Positions 35,386 to 47,175 of a stretch of DNA of 64,000 bases are shown piece after piece (within the stretch, counting starts at the first letter, position 1; each line of letters opens with the position of its first letter). This DNA is from Ulva prolifera. Taxonomy: Eukaryota; Chlorophyta; Ulvophyceae; Ulvales; Ulvaceae. The stretch covers positions 1,620,001-1,684,000 of the forward strand of contig CM041200.1 in the NCBI GenBank assembly GCA_023078555.1, in the 5' to 3' direction. The position numbers and the translations under genes were made by a program. The notes beneath the pieces are model-generated. The model had not been told where the DNA came from. It did no database searches and worked only from the letters and a program-made list of their open reading frames with translations.

Positions 35386-38300
35386 TCACCACGCACCTGA
35401 TGCCAGCAGAGCAAAAAGTCCAATGGAGCCAAGCCCGCTACTTCTGTCCACACCCGACCCGTCGTGGTCAGCTTCCAGACCAGCCTCCTGCGCCCTGCGG
35501 CAGTACGACAGCGATGGCTCCCAGAAGTAGCCATTCACTCCATCACAGCCCTCGCACGCCTGTCCCACATACCCGGCACCGCACGAGCACACGCCCTCGA
35601 GATAGTTGCAAGCCCCATGACCACTGCAAGGGCCATCGCCAGCGTTGCCTTTGGCAAGTTCCGGGCAGTTCAGAAGGGGGACGCAATCGCTTGGGCAGCT
35701 GATGCTCTCGCCCGCCTCGCACACGCGGTTCCCGCACGCTGGAGCCACTCCCACAGAGCTCTACAACACGCAGCCTGTATTGACAGCAGGGTGGTCGTCT
35801 CACTGTGGGTTTTCCTTGTACAAATCAGCATACCTGCAACAGCGTTGTGCCAGTGATGTCCTGCAGCTCCGCTGACACTGCGTCCAGCGCTTGCTGCATC
35901 TGGCCAAGGGAGACACCCGCAGTGCCCGGCGTAGTATTGAGTTGTCGTGCGATCTCCAGATCAAACTCCACCTGCACACAGCTCAGCCTCTGCTGCTGGA
36001 GCACACCGCGTTTGTTACCTTTTCGCGCTCACGTCGCATTCATTAAGCGGTCGATTTCAAATGAGTCGGCCACGGACAGCAAAGCAGGGTTGCTTGTGTG
36101 TGCCAGTTTCAGCCCAGCGTGGGTGGGAGCACACTGCCAGCTCCAGCACGTCCGCGGCGTCTGAGCCGGTGTCCAACATCCGTCTCGATGCACCCTCCCA
36201 CTGGACCCACAGTGCAGGTGGGGCCATGGCAGCAGCCGGCACCGCAACGGCGCCCCTCGAGGCACCCCACGCCTGCAGCACGCGCACCCCGACGTCCACA
36301 GCCTGCCGACCAGCGCTGCCGCGTGAGTGGTGGCCCCCCCGCATAGAAAACATGCCACGCTGCTTCTCCCGCAGCCGCAGCTGCCGGGATGCCGGCAGTA
36401 CGCCTGAACCGGGGCTCACTGACAGCGGGCACGCTTCACCGGTGCCATACCCCAGGGTTCCGCACAGCAGGCTACGCGTGGTGTCTATGATTGTCGCGTG
36501 GACACTGTCACTTACACCTCCGAGAAGCAGGACGACCTCCGCGTTGCAGGACGTGCCATCGCCGCATGCCCCGCAGCGGTCAAGCGGCTGTGGGCAGCAC
36601 AACAAGTCCTCTGTGAGGTGGCCCGCGCAGCACCGGCCGCTGCGGTCCAAGCCGCCTCCAGTGCCGCCGCACACGCCGCAGGCGTCAAGGCCGGCCGCAG
36701 CACAGCATGCACCCGACACATCGAGGATGAAGCCCGGCGGGCAGCATGACCCATCGCCGGACACGAAGCGGCCACTGGGGCAGCACTGGGAGGATCCATC
36801 AGGTGCGGTGAACACCGTGCCATTGCAGCCACGTGTGATGCTGCAGAACGGGCCAATGTATGGATCGCGGCAGGCGCACTGTGCAGCCGCGGCCCCGTCC
36901 ACTAGCACAGACCTGCACAGCAGTGCGCCCTCAACCCAAACAGCGGTGATCATGCACCGCGGCTCCTGTGCTACCACAGAGCGCTGGAACGCTGGGACAT
37001 GCTCTGAACAGGATGCATGCTGCGTAATTCTCCGAAATCACTGATCTGGAACAGCCGCAAGTGAATGACCATTCCTCCCAGAGCACAACGCAAGGATGAA
37101 GCACCAGGGGGCCGCACCCACATGACCCGCGGCCGCTGCAGGGTGGTCGCACGCATGCATCGCATGGCACAGTGCAGCTGCGGCTTGAGGGAGGCCTAGC
37201 AGCAGTACACAGTGCCTCGTTGCACTGTACGGTTCGCATCTGCACACTCTGCGCCGTAGCGGCACCGTCGCCGATCGCGCCGCACTGCGCCATGCACGGC
37301 CCCCACGCACCCACCGTCCACGGCCTCTCCTCACAACGCCATCCGTTGCATGCGCGCATCGTGGCAATCTGGCGAGTGATCGACGCTCCGCACCGGAACT
37401 CAAACTCTTCAGCGCCAACGCCGGCAGCGGTCCGGCCGTTCGGATCAAAGACCAAGGGAGGTGCCCCTGGCGAGAGCTCGCACATCAGAACCCTGTAGAG
37501 CTGCAGCTGTATTCAAGCGCTGACCGCCAACTTCAAATACGACTCCGCAGTGGATCCCATACCGCACCTTGTCTGTGTAGGGGCGGTGGAGTCTGTCACG
37601 GGGGTACATGTCGCGCTGCATGCTGACCATGCGCTGGCAGTAATGCTGGGCCCACCCACCTTGCGAGGGCATGGCGGCAGCTTACACGCCTCGTATCGAA
37701 CCGCCTGCTGCGGCCCACATCGCTGGGGGTCTACAAAACGGCCTGTTCTGGCATGCTTGCACATGGAAGTCTGGTAGCGCTCCCCCTCCACTGTCTCACC
37801 AGAAGCCGAGCAGTCAGACCCTGCACCACACATCAACCCCTGCCAACCCGCTGTGTCAACCACGGCGGCGGTGGTGTGAGTCTGACGTTCAAGTGCCCGG
37901 AGATACACATGCCGGCGGTAGGCGAACACGACCTGCAGTCGTGTGGCAGCTGGACCAGCCAGTCAAGATGGTTCTATACACTGGCGCCTTGGGCTCATCT
38001 GCTTCAGGGTCCTGCGATGGTGGGTTGCCGGGCGCCGTTGGGGTGAAGCCAGCCAGCGGCTGGGGTAGCGGAGCGGCAGGCGAAGTGGCGCATTCACCTG
38101 CCGCCGCACCCTGTGTGCCGCGGTCAGCTGAGCAGCCGCAGCCGCTGTGCAGCATCATGCACCTGCACCCCACCAAGGCTCCGCTGGATGCAGCCAGACA
38201 TGCCTGCACAAGCTTGAGGCGCGGCTGCCATGCATGGAGTATCACGTACTTGCAGTGGCCACCGCTGCACACGCCCCGCTCACGGCAGTCTGCGTGGGCA

Positions 38301-41300
38301 GCGCAGGATACCTGGCCTGGAAACTGCTTGGTTCTGCCACACAATCCAGCCGCATCTGGGCAGCTGATACTGCTGCGGTACTCCTCGTCCGCCTGGTAGC
38401 CGAGCGCGTCCGGTAGGATGATCGTCATGAGCGATGGACAGGGAACCTCCTCCTTGCCTGCATGCATTCTTAATCTCAACATGTGCATGTACTCCAGCAC
38501 GCAGGCTATGGGGGCTTGGACCAGGCGCCGCTGCAGAATCTGTGATGGGCCATGTGATGCACTCTGGGACTGGCGCTTGGGAGGCCAGACGCGCTGTAGC
38601 GGTGTGTAGCAATGCGCGTGGTCCGGACCAGTTCTGCAGTTCAGCTTTGAAGCAGGCGCAGGTGTAGTGCATGGCCAGCATGTGGAACGCACCATCGAGC
38701 AGGATGCTCATGGTGCCATCTGACTTGCACAGAACTGTATAGCACCCAGCTGCTGTCCGTCCACGGGAGGTGTGAGAAATGCCAGAAATGGTGCGCTGCA
38801 CGGATACAGAATGCTCAAGGCACCGCGAGCCTTGCCCAAGCGCCTCGCCAAAACCACCTGCACGCACCAGCATCAGCAGGTCCCCCGGGACCTCAGAGCA
38901 TGCGGGAAAGGCACCTGCGCGAGCGCCGCACAGACCACCTCTGCACAGAGGCACACCTCTGACTTCCGTGGCACCTTCCCGGGCGCACCTATGTGCGCTA
39001 GAGATCCCCCGATGCTGTGAGTAGCACCCCAGCCCAGAGCTTCTGACAACGGAGATCTGCAGCCTGCGGTGGCGCCTTTCGTGTGAGACGCTCGTACCCC
39101 AGATTGAAATGCACCTGCACAGGAATGTAGCTGAAGCGCACCGATCGCGTGTGCAGCCGGTGCCCGGGGACCCCAGGAACCATGGCTGTACAGGCCGTTG
39201 CTGCATGTAGTCGCTGCAAGTGCGGTTCGCAAAGTCACAGCCACCGCTGTGCCCCCACACAAGCTGCCCCGCCTCAGCCCAGTTCACCAAGTAGTACCCT
39301 ACACCCACCACAGCTTTGCTCGACGCTGCCAGCACACGCAAAGTGCAAAGGGACAGCCAATGCCGCACATCCTATCTGTGTCACCGTCTGCTGACAACGC
39401 CGCAGGAGCGCACCTGTGTCTTCCAGAATAGCCAGGGTCACACGGGAGAGCACAGCCTGGCCGTGGCTGGTGGGGGCGGTGCTGCCTGCGGTGCTGTACA
39501 CCCAGCCGCACATGACGTCCCTGCGCCACGGACCCCACTCGAGTTGTGCGCATATGCATAAATCGAGCGTAAAGCCAGCAGTCCGCAACACAGGCAGCAG
39601 GGCGGTGGCGTCATGCCACCTCGCCACACAGCACACCACGCTGGGGGACCGCCGGGGACTGCACAGTCAAATTGCATCTGCCACTGACTGTTGAGCATGC
39701 TGCGTCAGCAACATGCTACCAAGGCAGTCCCTGCTACAGCAGCGAGCCACTTCACCCCACACGCGCTTCAGCAAGAGCACATGGCTTTGCCACGGCGAAC
39801 AGCGAGGCACACTGAGAGCGTTTAGACAGTCAGATAGCACATGTCTGTGGCCTGGGAGCATCGTCAGGGTGGGAAACTCTCAGCCAAGGCAGTGTTCCTG
39901 GATCAGGCCATGAACAAATCGGCCCTGTTCATAAACAACGGCACTTGTCCAAGACAAGCCACATCACGGCGGCCATAATGCTGATCTGTAGAGGTGTCCA
40001 ACGCATTGCACCCGGCATGCTGTCAGGTGGCACACCCATAAAACAGGTAATCCTCAAGGTGGGAGCCTGCAGTTCCAGCCCCGCCGGATTGCTCTAGCTG
40101 CGCACCTGGGAGGCTCGAGCACTGCATGTGCATCCGCGCCTGCAGTGCAGACAGCATGATGGCACACCAATGCAGATGGGGCGAGAGAGTGGCTGAGAAT
40201 TGTATATGTCCGACCTTTCTGCAGAAGGGGCAGCAGGGGGAATTCATACCTCGCGCACTGCTGACGGGGTCACGATGAAGACACCACTGTTGTTGCGTAT
40301 GCTTTGACTCATCACAACGTCTGCATAGCCATCCCCCGCTCAGGCTCTGGAAACAATATGCTTGATACCTCAGGCCGTGTGCATATGTGTGCTGAAATCC
40401 GTTAAGCTGGACTGCGATAGGCATTCCAGCATCCTGCCTGGTAGTTCATGCATCCAGAGTGCATGACTACAGTACTGAGCAGCCGGATAGCTGCAACAGT
40501 GCTCAATGCCAAGGAGAGTATGATCTGAACTCTCCATGAGCGTGTTGGGGGATTCGCCACGAACAGCACCGCAATGCCCACTGCGGACGGCCAGCGCACT
40601 GGCAGACCCACCACCAAGTCACTGATTCACCAGGCGTTCAGCATGCAGTGCGGGCACGGGGTGAGAATGCTCCACTATGATGCAACCATAGCTTGCTGCA
40701 CCAGGAACGGCGATGCCGTGGCACGGCATTCACACCAGCGTATGGCAGGTAGCCAGAGGCATCCGGCCTCAGGAAGTAAGACAGGTCCTGACGCCGGTGC
40801 TGCCGGCGCCACAGGCCCGCAGAGAAGCCAAGCGCATGCAGCACCTCGTGCACGCCAACTTCGAGATGCCTGTCATATAGAGCGTTCGTCGCAGACAGCT
40901 GCGCACGGCCACACCAGTTCATGTATGCGACAGTCGGCCTGCATCGCATGCGCAGTGCTCCATATTGCAAATGTCGCTGATGCTAGGATTTGACTCGCGC
41001 CATGAGATGGCTGATACAGGGAGCGTTCCATAGGTGAGTCTCGTTGGAAACACTACATCTGTCCCAAAGCTATATGAATTGCTTGGCAAGCTAGCAACTC
41101 CAAGGCAACTCAGTGCTATGGCTTGATCCGTTATTGCTGCCTGCCGACGTAAGTGGGACAGGCTGGGGCCATGCTTCATCAAAGAACAGGGTGACGCCAT
41201 GTGCCGGGCCTTTGTGACACTGACGTGATGGCAATTGAAACCTAGGCACACCCTTTTTTCAGGGCGGGTGAGAATGGTAGTAGCATACCTGCCAAGGTCA

Positions 41301-41961
41301 CCCTTGCTACAGTATGCAGCATACGCAACAGTGGTGGAGCTACAGGCCGAGCTACTTGGGTTGTACTGCATGTACATGATCAAGCTACTGTTCGATCCCG
41401 CTTGACCCGATGTCGGGCCACAGCTGTTGTACGCTGAGCAGAGCTTATAGTACAGGAGGTGCTTGGGATCGATGGTGGAGCCTCCGCATGTTGGTGACCT
41501 CTCCACAGACCCACAGCGAAACGGATTGACTTGTGAATGTGCCCCAGGTGTGGGGTAGTATGTATTGCATGGATTCATTCCTGCAGCCACGTCGAAGTGC
41601 GCCTAGGATGTCTAAATCAAGCCAATCAGGGCTCCAAAGGGCTACGGAGAGCAGCAGTGTGCATGACATCACGTGGTGGATTACACAGGCACAAGAGGCG
41701 ACATGCCAACAGAGAGACCTGTGTACTTCACCCTGACATACGATGCAACGATGGTGGACACCGCTGGCGCGAAAGACTCTGCCAGGTACCTGGACGGACA
41801 GGCATGTGATCCTGAACTGTCTGTGGACCCGAGCAGCTGTGCTGACCAGTGGCATGCCTTCGGATATTGTTTGGGATCTCAGCTGGCAGGCTTGAGAAAT
41901 CCTGCAGTGCATGTGCTCCGGTCAAAGCTTTCAACAACAGCACCAATGCAGGACTCGCCAA
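35386..41961 (-). CDS. Leishmanolysin-family (M8) surface metalloprotease with modular C-terminus
   Basis: Gene read leftward in many exons. Exon 41580-41289 ends YCSKGDLG and joins 40938 in phase to give GRPTVAYMNWCGRAQ, a family hallmark. The zinc site HEVLHALGFS (HExxH codons at 40850-40836) follows. The third ligand is in GSHLEDYLF (about 40060) and a Met-turn-like VMCGW is at about 39520, with VTLAILEDTG after it. Next come VNWAEAGQLVWGHSGGC and the Cys-rich end of the M8 fold. Downstream modules are TSP1-like (WTVGAWGPCMAQCG), DACGVCGGTGGGLD-type repeats (about 36.65 kb), a helical VEFDLEIARQLN segment, ACGNRVCEAGE (Notch-repeat-like) and an EGF-like CSGHGACNYLEGVCSCG. A hydrophobic stretch at about 41.9 kb may be the signal peptide; the N-terminus is unresolved. 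The frame ends in SIGLFALLASGAW, GPI-signal-like. Likely cell-surface or wall protease. Confidence 0.85.
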
Positions 41962-44780
41962 GACATGAAAGATTCACAGCGATATGTTTCCTACCCATTC
42001 AATCAAAAATGGCCCCGGGATAGCTTGTAGACCCTGCGGCAACCAGACGTATTTAATCTCTCTGTACGCGCGTGCACCATTCTCGTATGGATTACCCAGC
42101 CATGACCGACATTGCAAGTCTACACATCAGACACCTGTGAGTACACTGCTCCCTGATTGTTAGACTGCGTTTCTTCGTAGGCGAGCGCGGTCGCGGATTC
42201 AGTGTACTGCACGCTTGCGATCTGGTCGTGGTCACACTTAAGATCAGCGCGACACAGACACACGGCCCTGGTCATCAGAGCGAAGATGATCATATAAATC
42301 CCTGTGTGTCCAATCTGTGTGTCGTTAGTCACATGCGAACGCCCTTTGCTTGCAGCCGCTAAGAGGCAGTTCCAGGAATGCAGCAGATTCATCGGGTGTT
42401 CAGAGATTCGCCAAAACCTGTCACGGAAATATTCGACCCGCCGGCAACAGTAGCTGTGCATGATCATCGTCGCGCAAGTCGCTCGCAATATGATCAGAAT
42501 TGCCGGCGATGCCAGCGTCTAGGTTCATTAATACGAGAAAAGTACTACTCAAGCATATCTACCATCTCCGGGAGATACCATATTCTCGTATTTTCTGTTC
42601 AGTGCGTTTTCAGAGCCCTGGAGACAAACGCTGCGGTTGATCTTCGTGAAGATCTGCGATATTTCAAAGCGTTCAAGATCTGCAAGATCGAGTCCATAAT
42701 TGCAATGTTTCCTTCTTCGCATGTTGGCACATCTCGCCGCTTGACGTGCGTTGGTGGAGTTCCCGTAGCTACACGGGCACACGCTGCATGCATTTGCTGT
42801 CCAGAAAACGCTCAGCAGTGCGCCTTGAAAGAGATCAAATTTGCAATGCGTGATGATTCTACTATAATTTTACAGAAGAATTAGCTCTAAAGGCCGACTG
42901 TGAGAGTCCGACAAGGCTAGAGTCATATGATCAATCATGCCGCCAGATGTACATCGTAGGTGCCTCAGTAAAATAAAGTACATCTGAAGTCACTGAGTCG
43001 TGTCCTCTTGGGGCATTAACAACTCTGAATACCCGTGCCCATGTATGCCGAAGGAATGCACCTCCTGAAATTCCCCTCCAGACAACCGTACGCAATTCAC
43101 AGGGCCTCCTCCTGTGCTAAGCAAGGTGGTCACGCACGGCTGTTTCGACTCCCCAAAAGCGCACGCAGATGCATATCCACGATCTCCCGTAAGAGGGCGT
43201 CGCTTTTACACCGTCGTCAACCCATTGTGAAGTACCTCCTCCAGCTGCTTGTGTTGTTTACATCGCAAATGTCCTCCGCTCCTAGCTACATATCCTGCTG
43301 CAACATTTACAAATCCGGATTTCCGATACTACTACTGGTGGGCACATGTCTTATTGGTTTTGCTCCATGCATGTCGACACAACACCCCCAGCAATCGGGA
43401 AGCGGCCATGGCACTATTTTGTGTGCAACCTTCTGAGCAAGGTTCGGCGAGCAACCAAGACAAGCAAACAGGTCAATGGGGCATCATGCCGTGTCCACAA
43501 GGCATTGGCTTCCATCCTCTGGGGGTAGGACACATAAAAAATACTTGCGGACAGCCAGGGCAGACTCGGCTGCGACAGCAGCTTGGGCAGGACATCAAGC
43601 AACGCCAAGGATGGAACGGACAGCACTCTCCACCGGCAATTCCAGCAGCCGCACAGCAGCCACCACTGCTTGCTTCGCAACACCCTCTACAATCTGCGCC
43701 GTGTCACCATCATCTTCGCTGCCCACGTTATTGGATCGGCATTCTGCAAAGCTGTTTGATTCTGCTGATGGGTTCGTGCCTTCCCGTTGGGCGAGAGTAC
43801 ATGTGTAGCTGGTACACTGTACGGTTACATGGATTTGTGTTCGTTGCCATTATCTGGACTTTCGCTGTGGGAAGCCTGGATCGCATACATCTGCAATTTT
43901 CTTAGAGGACATTCGGCCTGAGGCGTTTGAATCAGCATGATGTCTTTGCTGGATATTGTTTGTATGGATGCAGATTTCTGCTTGGTGTTGCATACATGCG
44001 GTCTGAGACACGTTGCCATTGTATCCTGGAGAACTAGTGTACAGATACTTTAAGGCGTTCAAGTCCAGTTCCGTGTGAAAGGGACGGATTGAACTTCTGA
44101 GAGAAGATAAGGGCATGAACCCACCACATTATATGCTGCCCGCTACATAGACTGACCGTCATGAGCGTCAGCAGGTGTGCTCAGCATATGAATGTTTATC
44201 ATGTGCGGGAGGCTTGTAGTGTGCTGTCAGTAAGATCAATAGCAGGCAAACAGGCGGGCTGCCGGCTGTTGCAGATTTTAATGAAGGCTTGAGTGGCCGT
44301 CCGACTTCTCTATGTGATGCGGACATGCTCTGCTGCGCTGAACCTGATCATGTGTCAGTTTCATAGCAGTCACTTGACAGAGTCAGCCAACATATCGGAG
44401 ACAAGCTGAAGGTATAAGATGTACCAAGCAGCAGCATTTCACAGCCTGTGCCTCTGGGACCCAGTTTGTGGATGCTCCAACAGTGTTGTTTCTGTCTGCA
44501 TCCTGGTTTTTATCGAGCTCACATCGGGACACACACAGAAACGCAAACTGGCTGCCAAGCAATTGCAGCTGGTGCTACTCATACTTTTGCGTCCATGTTG
44601 CATACATAAGGTGGTCGCAGACCGAGGTGCCTGTTTCTGACATATTCTGTCCGCCTTGCTGCTATATGATCGGGCAAGGGATTCAGCCTTCGCCTGTTGT
44701 CCATGTCCTGCTGGCACATTGTTGGCAATAGTGGAGTTGCCGCGAGCCCACCGTCTCGCACTAAACGTGTCTTTGCCTTG
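41962..44780. other. Mostly unassigned, possible - strand exons
   Basis: 5' flank of the protease and 3' side of the EF-hand region. On the - strand two short stretches look coding: about 43720-43600 (EDDGDTAQIVEGVAKQAVVA) and about 44110-44000 (RPFHTELDLNALKYLYTS). They might be terminal exons of the EF-hand gene or of another gene. Open + strand frames at 42378-42884 and 43249-43905 lack family features. I could not build a gene here. Confidence 0.25.
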
Positions 44781-47175
44781 TCAGGAACTCCCGTCTGTGT
44801 CTTGGAAACATCATGCCAAGGAGAATCTGCGGCAGACCGTCCTGGTGTATGTCATGTTTCAAGCGGGGAACGAACCTCGTTGGGTGGCGTCTCTGTCCAT
44901 GGATTCAGAGCAAGCAGCAAGCTGACAGAGCACCTGCTTTGGTGCCTTGTATGATGACAAGCTGGCGATTCCACCGAAACCTGAGATTTCGGCCTGACGT
45001 GGCACTGTTTGCCGGCCGCACACGGTCATAAAGTGCAGATATCACAGCGCTTGCAGTCTTGTCTGTGTGTGCAAACGTTGCGCGCCTAGGTGAGGTATCA
45101 ATTGGGGCCAGGCTCAGCATTCCATCTTCTCTGCCAGCAAACTGCACACTTGCACTTTGTCCCAGCTGGCTTGATAAGTTAGGTAGGTGCACAGATTTTC
45201 GGCGGCATCGAGGATGCTGCATGCTCGTTTTGACTGTGCATGCTTGCATGACCCTGTCCAGGGCACGTTCACGGCAATTTGTCGATTGCTTCGCAGGTTG
45301 CAGCATTATGTTTGGGGCTTTGCTGTCCGGTCCAGGACAATCCAATTCACAGAGACTCGATTCCTGCAACCCCTGCTCCAGTCTCTTGAAGTGCAATTCT
45401 TGGCACTTCACTGCCCCGGACGCTCCAGAATCTGCCATACTGTTTGTTAGTTGGTGTGCGTATGGCATTGACATCGCCATGGAGTTTTCCTGGTGATCCC
45501 TATTCAGTTGCTCGCCGCAGCTGATCCTCCTGTCCAAGAAATCCAGCGAAGCCACAGAGTTGCTCATTCCTAAATCTTCTGCTTTATGTCTGCTTGACTT
45601 CAGAGAATGCAGCATATGGTCCATTACAGGCCTGGTGTCCTCGACACAGGCCCGCAGCATCTGCAATAGGGCTACAGCTGATAGCAGCTCAGAAGGCAGA
45701 CCAATGACCAAGAGTCAATGACATAGTTGATACACTTAGCCGGCCATTGTCAGAATTGCCAAATTGCCAAGCGAGAGACATTATGACCATGTCAGGCTGA
45801 GATGACTTCAAACCTGCCGAAACCGATTTCGCCGTATCCTTGGGCAATTTCTGGTCTTTGGCACAGCCCTAGTCGCAGCTGCAGCCAGCCTTGCAAATGT
45901 GCTCTGGCGGGTGATGGAGTTTGCTCTGATACCGGCAGAATCACTGCGCAGAGCAGTTGGCGAGGCAACTTCGGATGGGCGCACGAGTATTGAAGCATGC
46001 CGCTTGAGCTCTGCCTGATGACACATCACCATGTGTGCCAGATTGCGCTGAGACTCAATGACCTCAAGCGCCTTTTCTCCCGCCTCATGTGCCCATCGTT
46101 CTCGTCTTTCCCCACCGGCGATCATGTCGTGCAGCATGTTTTGCCGAGTGCAATTGGACACTATATCTCCGAGTACCAGCATCTGCATTAGCCTATAGGT
46201 AAGGGTGCCCAGAACAGGAGTTTGGTTGTATACCGGAATGCATGCTGGTATTCACATTTTAACCTGAGGACACCAGCAAAGCACAGCTGGGATGGTGAGG
46301 CTTAATCACCTGTCCCGAAGGCAGCAGAATTGTAGATTCATCGATCAGGTGCCCTCGAGCGACAAGCTCACGAATGAAAACCTGCACCAAAAGATGGTTT
46401 GATGGTTCACATAAGCACGATCAGACCATTGCGCACAAAACTCCACAGCAACCTGCCGAGCACCTCAAACTCGTGCAGTTCGATTGTGCCACTGTCATCC
46501 AGATCAATCGAACGGATGAGCTGCATGACACTGTGCTTGTCAGATGTAATGCCACCCATCTCCAAGGCCCGAGCTACATCTTTTGCTGTTAAACACTGGC
46601 CAGCATGCGTATCAATGGAGCTGAACCAGACCCTGATCCTGTCATCAAGGGCTTTTGGAAGGGGTGCCTACAGCATATGTGGATATGGGCAAGCTGTCCA
46701 TGAGCTGTGTTGTTTCCGTCGCAACACCAAGCCGCACATTGAAAGAGGGCACCGGGCATCACTGCTGCAGTGAAGGGATGCTACCTTGAATGGCATCTTT
46801 CCATGGCTGATTGCCCACATATTTGCATGGTACCGAACGTCCATAGCTTTAGCCTCCTCCTGCAATCAGCGTTTGATGCAGGCTGAAAATGAGCGATATG
46901 ACGCGCCCTGTGGATCACCAGCAGACGGGCAGCAGCACAGAAGGAATGGCGCATCCAACATTTGCACATGAACTGTGACTGCAGGCTACCATCCGACAAC
47001 TGAAAGATTGGCTGGTACATCGATGACAGCGTCGCCAAGACAATCGAATCACACGCTTTTGACCGCGCCATCGTTGACAGTCCGGTATACATCGTTTAAG
47101 TGAGCAACTTTTCCGTGGCTGATTCGCCGTTTCAGAGCAGCGATCGCATCTTCATCACAGGGCTCACGCTGTTCC
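44780..47175 (-). CDS. EF-hand calcium-binding protein, helical, family unknown
   Basis: Leftward coding blocks: about 47168-47090 (CDEDAIAALKRRISHGK), about 46862-46787 (AMDVRYHANMWAISHGKM, with CAG acceptor and GTAGC donor), about 46680-46430, 46190-45830, 45711-45270, 45180-44950 and 44910-44780. The third block carries two EF-hands: a degenerate loop DTHAGQCLTAKD and a canonical 12-residue loop DLDDSGTIELHE (46505-46470), with Asp/Ser/Gly/Ile/Glu at the expected places. The rest is helical and charged (ALEVIESQRNLAHMVMCHQ), suggesting coiled coils. I see no kinase, channel or lipase motif. Both ends are open: the gene may extend right to 48-49 kb and left to 43.6 kb. Confidence 0.6.

Noticed and set aside
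35947..37044. 365-codon + strand open frame
   Set aside because: It lies antisense to Cys-rich exons of the M8 protease. The - strand has recognisable DACGVCGGTG and EGF-like patterns, while the + frame has none.
41673..42023. + strand frame with DPSSCADQWHAFGYC
   Set aside because: Looks protein-like, but no flanking exons or family match were found, and it overlaps the presumed N-terminal region of the protease on the other strand; left unassigned.
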